From Jimgerdemannia flammicorona (taxonomy: Eukaryota > Mucoromycota > Endogonomycetes > Endogonales > Endogonaceae), in NCBI GenBank assembly GCA_003990745.1, contig RBNI01002900.1, positions 1 through 17,209 of the forward strand: a stretch of DNA of 17,209 nucleotides, in the 5' to 3' direction. A program made the position numbers and the translations under genes. Within the stretch, counting starts at the first letter, position 1; each line of letters opens with the position of its first letter. Of this stretch, positions 1-7,480 are shown piece after piece. Below the pieces are notes generated by a model. The model did not search any database, was not told where the DNA came from, and worked only from the letters and a program-made list of their open reading frames with translations.

Positions 1-1968
1 GAACCCAACTCTGACCTCTATGTCCCCTACATCTGGGATGCTTTCTGCCAACAAGCTTTTCAAGAACTCAAGAACCGCCTGACCCATGCACCTGTCCTTA
101 GAAACATGGACCCAAACTTGAAGTTCACGGTCACTACAGATGCATCTAATTTTGCCATTAGTGCCGTCATTTCTCAAGATGATGGTCAAGGACACCGACC
201 TATTGCCTTTGAATCAAGAAAATTGTCCCCAGTGGAACAAAAGCTAGCTACTCATGAAAAGGAACTCCTGGCAATCATGCATGTCCTCAAGACCTGGCGA
301 CACTATCTAGAAGGAGTTGAGTTCGATGTGATCACCGATCACAGGTCCCTTCAGTATATCAACACTCAACCAACCCTTTCCCGCCAACAAGCCAAGTGGA
401 GCCAATTACTTCAGACCTTCACCCCAAACATCATCTACAAGCCCGGCAAAACTCTAGTTGTACCAGATGCACTGTCAAGAAGACCTGACCTTGCCGCAAT
501 CTTACAAGTCACTGTGGCACCGGAATTCCTCAATCAGATCAAGAAGGCTTATGAACAAGACTCTCTGGTTCTACAAAGGAACACCAAGGAATTCAAGGAA
601 AAGTACACCATCAAGGACAACCTTGTATACTATCAAGACAAAGTATATATTCCTGCCAACCCTGAACTACAGTATAAGATCCTTCATGAACATCATGACT
701 CCCCACTAGCTGGTCACCTTGGAACAGAGAAGACCATCAAGAATATCCAACGAGACTACTACTGGCCAAACATGCTCAAGGAAATCAAGGAGTATGTCCA
801 AAGCTGCAATCTCTGCCAAAGAAACAAGTCAAGCAACCAAGCACCTGCCAGTCTTCTACAACCCTTGTCAATTCCGACCAAGAAGTTTGAACAAGTCACA
901 ATGGACTTCATTGTGCAACTCCCACGAACCAAAACAGGCTATGATGCTATTGTTGTATTTGTAGACTGTCTCACCAAGATTATGATTGCCGAGCCAACCA
1001 CAACCAATGCCACTGCCCCAGAAATTGCAAGAATCTTCTTCAAGACTGTCTTCCGCCATTATGGACTTCCCTGAGTAATTATCAGCGACCGCGACCCCAA
1101 GTTCACAAGTCATTTCTGGCAAGCACTCTTCAAGACCCTTGGAACCCAAATTGCTATGTCCACTGCCTTCCATCCTCAAACCGATGGACAGACCGAGCGA
1201 ATGAACAGAACACTTGAACAAATGCTCAGAAACTATGTGTCTTATGAGCAAGATGATTGGGACCACTATCTGACCTACGCCAAGTTCGCCTACAACAATG
1301 CCAACCAATCATCAACTGGCCTTTCCCCATTCCAGCTACTTCACAGTCAAAACCCCGAGACCCCTGCAAGTCTAGTCCAATTTCAGCAATCCAGTCACAC
1401 TCGAGTCCCCACAGCCCAGAACCTTATCGACAAAATGGATTCCCTTCTCAAGATCGCCACTACAAACCTGCAAAAGGCTCAGCAACATCAAGCTAAGTAT
1501 GCAGACAAGAAGCGGCGAGATGTCACATACAATATCAGTGATATGGTTCTACTCAAAGCCGACAACATCAAGGTTCAATCTCAAGTCAACCGCCAGTCAG
1601 CCAAATTCCAGCCCAAGTACCTTGGACCCTTCGAAATCACCGAGCAAGTCTCTACATGGTCTTACTGTCTCAACTTGCCAACAACCATGCATATATACCC
1701 AGTATTCCATGTTTCACAACTCAAGGCCTGGAACCAGTCACCCCCATACCCTGGCCGAATTCTGACACCATCAGCACCAGTCATAGTTGAAGACCACATT
1801 GAGTATGAAGTCGAGAAAATCTTAGACAAGCGAGTCTGATACCGTCGCACAGAATACCTAGTCAAGTGGATGGGTTACCCTGAATATGACGCCACTTGGG
1901 AACCTGCCGCCAATCTCAAGAACTCCCAAGACCTCATCCAAGAGTTTGAGCAAAAAGGAACTCATTGA
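1..1968 (+). pseudogene. pol: Ty3/gypsy pol, C-terminal part: RNase H, integrase, chromodomain (two in-frame TGA)
   Basis: One frame is open from base 1 to a TGA at 1966-1968, broken only by TGA at 1072-1074 and 1837-1839. RNase H: TDAS with Asp at 139-141, and the VITDH motif near 328-342. Integrase zinc-binding region: His residues near 685-720 and CNLC at 805-816. Integrase core: Asp in TMDFI (904-906), Asp in SDRDPKF (1087-1089) and Glu in TERMN (1195-1197). The last two are 35 residues apart, the D,D-35-E spacing. A GPF module starts near 1624. A chromodomain (about 1790-1960) carries YLVKWMGYP and TWEP; in chromoviruses this domain steers integration to marked chromatin. Both internal TGA codons stand where the family commonly has Arg, so CGA to TGA is the simplest cause. 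The first falls inside the integrase core and the second inside the chromodomain, so a protein from this copy would be truncated. Confidence 0.95.
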
Positions 1969-2268
1969 CTGCCCATGAGGTTCTCCCCTTGGATAGTAGA
2001 CGACCTACTGTACTGATCAGGCACATTATGCATCAGGGCTCTCTAAGGGATACAGCATCAGAAACAAGAGATACAGGAGAACCCTATAAATCCTGCAACC
2101 AACGAGGTTCGAACCAGTTCTCATCCGATCAAGATAATACTTTGGCCCTCGCCTTATACAAGGATGGCCAATCCTTGCCAATGAGTCGACATATTTAATT
2201 TGAGGTTTCTTTTAGTCTTATTGTTTATTATGTGTAACTTTGAGAATTCAACAAGGACGTTGATTCTT
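1969..2268 (+). other. 3' untranslated stretch of element 1
   Basis: This is the non-coding stretch between the pol stop and the polypurine tract. The open frame at 1965-2198 has no resemblance to a retroelement domain and I treat it as chance. I see no extra gene or strong structure here. Confidence 0.7.
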
Positions 2269-2281
2269 AAGGAGAGGGAGA
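2269..2281 (+). other. Polypurine tract (plus-strand primer) of element 1
   Basis: A 13-base all-purine run (AAGGAGAGGGAGA) lies directly before the TG that opens the LTR. That is the expected site where RNase H leaves an RNA primer for plus-strand DNA synthesis. Its place fixes the 5' edge of the LTR. Confidence 0.88.
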
Positions 2282-2535
2282 TGTAACATTTTAGTGTAGT
2301 TTATTTCTTTTCTCTGTCTTTCTCGAATATTCTATAATTTTCCGGCACTTTCTGCATACTTAGAAATCCCCTTCTTGGCGCTGAGCATTAACTAGTACTT
2401 ATTTAGTTAGTCACTGAATGTCCTGGAAACTTGTAGAACTTTATTCATCATCATTTGTCATCTTTGCCGAGAACTTTCCTCTTGGCATTTTCCTTTGATT
2501 TCTCAGATCCTTCCGGATCCTTCTTTCAGATCTTG

Positions 2536-2543
2536 TATAAATA
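2536..2543 (+). promoter_or_regulatory. TATA-like box in the LTR of element 1
   Basis: TATAAATA lies about 140 bp before the LTR end, a plausible core promoter for the retrotransposon transcript. The assignment rests on motif and place only. Confidence 0.55.
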
Positions 2544-2560
2544 TCTCCTTTGTTCTCATG

Positions 2561-2566
2561 AATAAA
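2561..2566 (+). terminator. AATAAA polyadenylation signal in the LTR of element 1
   Basis: AATAAA lies 18 bases after the TATA-like box. In an LTR the same signal serves 3'-end formation of the transcript. Called from the motif and context. Confidence 0.5.
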
Positions 2567-2685
2567 GCTTCGGAATATTTTCTCTCAGAAATCCTTCGAG
2601 AACACTTGAACCCTTAGTATCTCTTCGAGCTACTTAGGATTACCAGAACTAGTCGCTTCCTCATTTAGAAACTAGAACCGTTACA

Positions 2686-2968
2686 ACCAGATTAACTATG
2701 CAGTCACCTCAGGGAGCTTATATCCAACTGACCTCAAGGTCTGGACTTGTCAGACAAGGAATAACTGTGGAAGGAGGAACCATAGACCCAGGATATAAAG
2801 GTGAGATTAAGGTCATCCTACACAACAGGTACAGAATGGCACTGAATCATTAGAGGACAGAAGATTGCCCAAGCAGTCTTCATGAAGATCAAAACTCCAC
2901 AATTGGAAGAAGTCTCTGAACTTATTGAAGGAACAAGACAAGCCAAAGGATTTGGAAGTTCAGATAGA
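2686..2968 (+). pseudogene. dUTPase domain (3' part) of element 2 pol, frameshifted
   Basis: dUTPase hydrolyses dUTP to dUMP and pyrophosphate, which keeps uracil out of newly made DNA. The reading frame begins in frame at 2686. It shows the second conserved motif (PQGAY...RSGLV, about 2707-2745), the third (GGTIDPGYKGEIKVILHN, about 2773-2826), the fourth in another frame (GQKIAQAVF, about 2855-2881) and a degraded C-terminal motif (KGFGSSD, about 2945-2965, against the usual RGxxGFGSTG). The Asp of the third motif is present. A TAG and a frameshift near 2850-2856 break the domain, and the first motif is missing because element 1 inserted here. dUTPases are known in some retroviruses and, as I recall, in a few basidiomycete Metaviridae, but they are rare in Ty3/gypsy elements. 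Confidence 0.87.
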
Positions 2969-3373
2969 AAGGAAGTACATCTCCTTCAAGTCAACTATCT
3001 CAAAAGGAACATTCCCCAGCTAGTGTACTGGCAACCAGTCAGACTGCACAAGAATCTGATCCTGGAGCCTGGAGAACAAACTACCTTCGAAATCTTTGCA
3101 CCACCTGACCTCAGAAACCTTTTCTTCGAGCCCAAGGAAGATATTCCCCACCTGGATATAGAAGGACACACATTCCCTAACAAGATGAACCCAGTATACT
3201 CCCGAGCAACCAACCAAAGTCATGAAACCATCATTTTGCTGAAAGGAACCATCATAGGACACCTGGTACCTTTTCTTAACCGAACTTATAGGAAAGTTTA
3301 TGAACGAAACCTATCAGGAAATGGCAAAAGGTCCCAGAAGAAAGAAAAGGCCCCTCTGCGACCCAGGAGATAG
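2969..3373 (+). pseudogene. Unrecognised beta-rich segment between dUTPase and RT of element 2
   Basis: This open stretch of about 135 codons continues the frame of the dUTPase C-terminus and ends at TAG 3371-3373. It contains LEPGEQTTFEIFAPPDL and later ETIILLKGTIIGHLVPF, with alternating hydrophobic residues that suggest beta strands. Many Ty3/gypsy pols have a similar segment after protease, with a pattern of the type N-x-T...I-x-L-x-K-G-T-x-I-G-x-L, so a structural spacer before RT is my inference. It is not recognisable as protease: no DTG or DSG triad is visible. The C-terminal 25 codons are basic (KRSQKKEK). A frameshift between 3305 and 3360 moves the pol frame to the one used by RT. 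Confidence 0.6.
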
Positions 3374-4785
3374 TGAAGCCTTCCACCAACATTGGAGAAG
3401 AATTGACACCTCAACAATAACAACTAGTAGAACTTCTCAACAAATATCAAGATATCTTCACTACCAATTATGACAACCTGCCATACAATCCATTATATCA
3501 CTACAGCATAAATACAGAAAATGCAACACCCATCTGGCAGAAACTCTATAGAATACCCCATTACTTGAAAATATTCAAAAAAGAGTAAATCCAAGAACTC
3601 TTAGACAATGGAGTCATTTGATCCTCTACTAGCCCCTGGGCTAGCCCTATACTAATTGTACTGAAGAAAGGAGGATGGAGACTCTGTGTGGATTACAGGA
3701 AACTCAATTCAGTCACTGAAAAGGATGCCTATCCTTTGCTTAGAATCGAAGATCTTTTAGATCAGTTACAAGATGCCAGATACTTCAGCAGTATGGACCT
3801 CTTTATGGGATTCCATGAAATCCCCATGGACCCAAAAGACATTCAAAAGACAGCCTTCCTTGCTCTAGGAAAACTGTTTGAATACCTCTGAATGCTCTTT
3901 GGACTTTGCAATATACCCCCCACCTTTCAGAGGATGATGAATTCAGTCTATATTCCCTTGATCCACCACTGCCTGATCATATATATGGATGATTTCAACA
4001 TTTATTCAGCAAATTTCGAAGAATACCTGCACCACCTAGAGGAATTCTTCAAGCTCACCCACAAGAACCACTTGAGGCTGAATGCAAAGAAATGCTACTT
4101 TGGGAAACAGAAACTTGAATTCCTTGAATTCATAGTTTTGAAGGAAGGAACCCATATAGACCTAAAGAAATCTGAGAAGATCAACAATTGGCCAGCACCC
4201 AAGACCCTGAAGGAAACACTATCATTCCTGATGCTAGTATCCTACTACAGAAGGTTTATCAAGGATTTTGCCCAAATCACTGCCCCAATCTGCATCCTTC
4301 TCAAGAAAGGAATACTATTCAAATAGACAGAATCATAAGAAAAAGCCTTCAAAGAACTCAAGAACTGTATGACTATAGCACCAATCCTTGTGTGCCCCAA
4401 TCTACAGAAGCCATTCATCTTGTATACAGATGCTTCTAAAGATGGCCTTGGAGCAGTCCTAGCCCAAGAAGGACCTGACCAATAATACCATGTGATAGCT
4501 TATGCAAGCAGAGCTACCAATCAGCAGCAGATGAACTATGGTAGCACCAAACTAGAATGTCTTGTAGTCATATGGGTGGTCACCCTGTTTAAGCATTACC
4601 TCATTAGAAAAAGGTTCACCCTAATTACAGACCATGTAGCTCTCAAATGGTTATTCAACTGCAAGGAACTCACCAGAATCCGAGCCTGCTAGATCCTTAT
4701 CCTTCAGAATTACAAAATCACCATCATCCACAAAGCAGGAAAAGCCCACAACAATGTTGATGTACTTTCCTGCCAACCCCAATGA
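3361..4785 (+). pseudogene. pol: Reverse transcriptase and RNase H of element 2 (multiple stops)
   Basis: One frame runs through this region with in-frame stops, for example TAA at 3418-3420 and TGA at 3889-3891. RT landmarks in order: SPWASPILIVLKK (about 3633-3670), LCVDYRKLN (about 3682-3708), SSMDLFMGF with the first catalytic Asp (about 3790-3816), and YMDD at 3982-3993 with the other two. RNase H landmarks: LYTDASKDGLGAVLAQ (about 4420-4470) and LITDH (about 4621-4635), then VDVLSCQP near the end. The stop before RNase H is in a stretch that normally starts with Trp and has a Gln a few residues on; here both are stops (TAG and TAA), as C-to-T change on the two strands would give. The catalytic residues survive but the chain is interrupted many times, so it cannot be made as one protein. 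Confidence 0.93.
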
Positions 4786-4802
4786 ACCAGAAGAAGGGTG
4801 TC

Positions 4803-5846
4803 CCAAGGAACTACACTCTAAAGGAAGCTCCTCAGACCATCAAGATACAAGAAGATCTCATCTATAAAGAACATCAGAAAGCCCACCAAGGACAAACAAG
4901 TACAGAAGACAAGATTTGAAAACTGTATCAACACTGGCCCCACCTCAGAACCCAAGTCTGAGACATTATCCAGAAATGTGACACTTGCCAGAAGTATTAA
5001 GGAAAGAAGAACTATCAAGCCCCTTTGCAACCAATTCCCCCACCCACTCACATCTTTCAGAGATGGGGAATAGATGTAATAGGACCCCTGCCAATAATAT
5101 CAAAACAAAATAGATACATCCTAGTATTTGTTGAACACTTGACCAAATGGTCTGAAGCATACCCCATGGAGATTACAGATGCCCTTTCCATTGTTGGACA
5201 TTTTCATGACCTTGCCCTCTGATATGGACCTCCTGAAGAACTCATCTCTAATAGAGGAACTGAATTTGTAAATAATATAATCTCAAGTTATGCACGAATT
5301 CATAGGATCCACCTGAAATAAACCACCTCTTATTATCCTCAAACTAATAGAATGACTGAAAGAATGAACCAGACCATCAAGAAAGGACTTGCCTAAGTCA
5401 ACCCTACCAATTGGGACCTCAGCTTATCTGAGATCCTATGGGAAATCCAAAATACCCCTGCTGTATCCACTAAATAAAAGTCCTTCAAAATGATGTTTGC
5501 TAAGAAGATCAGAACTGCTAACCATGAGAACCTCGGAAAGCTTCTTGAAAAAGGAGATCAGCTGCAAAATGAAGCCTGAATTCAGATTATCAAGGCCCAG
5601 GAAAGACAAAAGAAGTATTATGACCAGAAATAGAAGGATCAGAAGATCAAAATTGGTGATCAAGTCCTAGTTTGGAGAAGCATAATAGAAACAAACTTTG
5701 CTGCTAAACTGAAACTGAAATAGGAAGGACTATATCTTATACACAACATCAGAGGAACCAGCATCTATGTAAGAAGCATGGATGGATGTGTCTTGAGAAC
5801 TCCAGTCCTCATCAATTGCCTCAAGATATATCTGTACAAACCATGA
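4803..5846 (+). pseudogene. pol: Integrase of element 2, with D-to-N change in the active site
   Basis: This frame differs from that of RT/RNase H; the switch lies at 4770-4803. Landmarks are a zinc-binding region (KEHQKAHQG, then CDTCQKY at about 4977-4997), the core with Asp in WGIDVIG (5073-5075), then Asn at 5250-5252 in LISNRGTEF where the family has the second Asp, and Glu at 5358-5360 in TERMN. The Asn-Glu distance is 35 residues, so the D,D-35-E frame is kept but the second acidic residue is lost (GAT to AAT is one G-to-A change). A GPY/F-like tail follows (EGLYLI...RGTSIYVRS...DGCVLRTPVLIN...LKIYL, about 5722-5836). Stops are spread throughout, for example TGA 5220-5222. The frame ends at TGA 5844-5846, overlapping the ATG of the next ORF. 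Confidence 0.92.
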
Positions 5847-6304
5847 CTCAGAGGATAGATCAACACCTCCAGACCCTCATCCTCAGCTCTTTTCAAGCCC
5901 TGCCAATTCCCCTACCCCAGTTTTGCCAACTTGAAGGAACTCCCATACAATTGATCCAGAAGCATCAAGAGAACCTTGCCATTACCCAGAGGTTGCTTCA
6001 GATCCACCATCTACAAGCCTCCCATAACATTGGATAGCTATTGACAGAACAACCTTACATAAGGAGTCTGGCCAGAATTACTCTCAGAGAAGCAAGAACT
6101 GCCAAATAAATCTACACTCTGTATAATCGAAATATTGGAGCCCTGGTGCAGTCTCACTTCTACCTCAGCAATATTCATCAGATGAATGAGACCACCTCTC
6201 AGAGTATTCTTCAACAAGTAAGCATCCTGTTTCCTGAAGAACAAGAAGAAGATCCAGAGCTAGAATGGAGTGATCCTGGTACAGACAATAAAGATATGAA
6301 ATAG
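5843..6304 (+). pseudogene. Unrecognised extra ORF downstream of integrase in element 2
   Basis: An ATG at 5843-5845 overlaps the end of the integrase frame as ATGA. The frame runs to TAG 6302-6304, about 153 codons, with only two internal stops (TAG 6035-6037 and TAA 6107-6109). The other two frames are closed much more often here. The predicted product is rich in Gln, Leu, Ile and Pro, has no transmembrane segment or zinc motif, and ends in an acidic stretch (EEQEEDPELEWSDPGTD). I do not recognise the family. It could be a separate accessory protein made by stop-restart at ATGA, or a C-terminal extension of pol displaced by a frameshift. It is not env-like, because no signal or membrane segment is visible. 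Confidence 0.5.
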
Positions 6305-6483
6305 GCATAGAGGCAGAAGCAGCTTATGCTTATTGGGATGATGACTGAAGAACAGTCTGGAACAGACTATCCTTTAGTGAGAGCTGATGTGACAAACTGC
6401 AAAACATAGCAATCTCGAAACCCAACCAGGTGACATAAACATTAGTAAAGCATAGTAACCAGCAATGATTACTGCAGAAAATG

Positions 6484-6491
6484 TATAAATA
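6484..6491 (+). promoter_or_regulatory. TATA-like box, possibly of a decayed LTR
   Basis: TATAAATA lies 29 bases before an 18-bp tandem repeat and about 160 bases before an AATAAA. The match to the box in the LTR of element 1 is exact, but the surrounding LTR cannot be delimited. Confidence 0.3.
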
Positions 6492-6519
6492 ACCCAGATA
6501 GCTAAAGAAAGGAAAAACC

Positions 6520-6590
6520 CTGATAGTGGCTGTCACTCTGATAGTAGCTGTCACCCTGACAGTAGCTGTCACCCCACAGTGAATGTCACT
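6520..6590 (+). repeat. 18-bp tandem repeat, about four copies
   Basis: The copies are 6520-6537, 6538-6555, 6556-6573 and a shorter, diverged 6574-6590. The unit is CTGATAGTAGCTGTCACC with one or two changes in the first three copies. A further partial copy (CTAGATAGCGACC) may follow. Confidence 0.85.
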
Positions 6591-6982
6591 CTAGATAGCG
6601 ACCAAGATAGCAACCACAATGTGTAAAATACCCCAGAAACAAGAGTGAATAAACCTCAGTTCTGAAATACAAAGCAAAAGACAAGTCTGCCTACTACACT
6701 TCAAGAGATACATCTGCCAAAAGCCTCTTGATCCTAAAGGAATTGGATTGCAACACTTAGGAGAAACACCTGCTCTACAGCCACTACTAAGAGATTGTGA
6801 GCTTTGCCCCTTTCCCACTCCAGTCCACTTTCCATTACAATGAATGAGTCCATTTTGGTTGGCTTGCCAGATAAGTCTGAAGAATCCGAGTTTGCTATCT
6901 AAGTTCAAGAAGAATTTTGCAGCCTTTTGAGTAATCCACTACTTAAGGAATAAGCTGCCATTTTCAACTGCTATTCAAGAAA

Positions 6983-7106
6983 GTCTGCCATGTTTTGTCT
7001 GCCAATATGCATCATTCTATATCCTGTCTGCCATGTTTTGTCTGCCAATCTGTATTGTTCTATATCCTGTCCACTAATCTGCTGTATTCTGCTATACTAT
7101 AATCTA
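6983..7106 (+). repeat. 43-bp direct repeat, two clear copies and one degenerate
   Basis: Copies at 6983-7025 and 7026-7068 begin GTCTGCCATGTTTTGTCTGC and end TTCTATATCCT; they differ at only a few bases. A third, much diverged copy starts at 7069. Fragments of the same unit (CTGCCATTTT near 6954, CTGCCATGTTTAG near 7139, CTATTCAAG at about 6971 and 7107) show a wider degenerate array. Confidence 0.8.
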
Positions 7107-7480
7107 TACTATTCAAGTAAAACCATACTTAAGAAACCTGCCATGTTTAGTTCACCATCAGAAAAGGAACCTGATCACTATTACACCAGTAACTGGATCA
7201 CCAGAAGAACCCACACTTTTAAGGAAATTAGCTAAATTTACCATACACAAGATCACCATGTCATACAAATTAGTTTGCCACCTAAGAAGAAAACCCATTC
7301 ACATACAAAAGACCAACAACCTAAGAAAGCTACCAAATTAGGAAGTCATATACAAGAATTCTCCAGTTCGAATATTATACCACTAGATACAACATCTGAA
7401 TATTTTATTGCTTTTGACAAAGTAACTGAGGGCTCAAGCCAATCTATACTGCCACCCAACCTTGTAATTTGCCTCTATTG

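Larger units (their letters stand above)
1..2685 (+). mobile_element. Chromoviral Ty3/gypsy LTR retrotransposon, 3' half (element 1)
   Basis: The element runs in from the left edge of the window. In order it shows RNase H, integrase with an HHCC zinc-binding region, a GPF module, a chromodomain, a short 3' untranslated stretch, a polypurine tract and an LTR that ends at 2685. This order (RH before INT, chromodomain last) is that of the chromovirus branch of Metaviridae. The missing 5' LTR, gag, protease and RT must lie upstream. The sequence after 2685 continues a dUTPase reading frame of another element, so element 1 is a nested insertion. Its pol is well kept apart from two TGA codons, and it still has many CpG sites, so it is the youngest element here. 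The 5 bp after the LTR (2686-2690, ACCAG) would be one copy of a target duplication; its partner is outside the window. Confidence 0.93.
2282..2685 (+). repeat. 3' LTR of element 1 (404 bp)
   Basis: The LTR starts with TGTAAC right after the polypurine tract and ends with GTTACA, a perfect 6-bp terminal inverted repeat with the usual TG...CA ends. A TATA-like box (2536-2543) and an AATAAA (2561-2566) lie in its last third. The 3' edge is set independently: from 2686 on, the sequence reads in frame as a dUTPase domain of another element. The second LTR copy is outside the window, so LTR divergence cannot be used for dating here. Confidence 0.9.
2686..6304 (+). mobile_element. Decayed dUTPase-containing Ty3/gypsy retrotransposon (element 2)
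   Basis: The order is dUTPase (3' part), an unrecognised beta-rich segment, RT, RNase H, integrase with a GPY/F-like tail, then an extra ORF. RH before INT and the sequence motifs make it Ty3/gypsy. Its 5' part, including the first dUTPase motif, protease and gag, is separated by the insertion of element 1 and lies left of the window. Decay is heavy: many TAA/TAG/TGA codons and several frameshifts (near 2850-2856, 3305-3360 and 4770-4803). The internal stops mostly fit CAA/CAG to TAA/TAG, TGG to TAG/TGA or CGA to TGA. I could not define its 3' LTR with confidence; the signals at 6484-6653 may belong to it. Confidence 0.88.
6305..7480 (+). other. Non-coding region after element 2 with repeats and LTR-like signals
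   Basis: I find no supported gene here. The stretch holds an 18-bp tandem repeat, a 43-bp direct repeat, a TATAAATA box (6484-6491) and an AATAAA (6648-6653). The repeats and promoter signals would suit a decayed LTR or leader of element 2 or of a neighbouring element. I looked for a TG...CA pair with a polypurine tract. TGTGAC near 6385 is a weak start candidate, but no matching end was found. An open frame at 7275-7481 has a lysine-rich start but begins with TTG, and I do not call it. Confidence 0.5.

Noticed and set aside
868..1308. Long minus-strand open frame of 146 codons
   Set aside because: It is antisense to the integrase core of element 1, which has all catalytic residues; its openness follows from the codon use of the real frame.
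1072..1839. Reassignment or programmed readthrough of TGA in element 1
   Set aside because: Only two TGA codons occur, both explained by CGA to TGA, and the pol frame itself ends at TGA. No readthrough context is visible.
6385..6400. TGTGAC as a possible start of the 3' LTR of element 2
   Set aside because: The sequence before it is not a convincing polypurine tract and no GTCACA-like end was found downstream.
6520..6590. CRISPR-like array
   Set aside because: The units are adjacent without spacers and the surroundings are eukaryotic retroelements.
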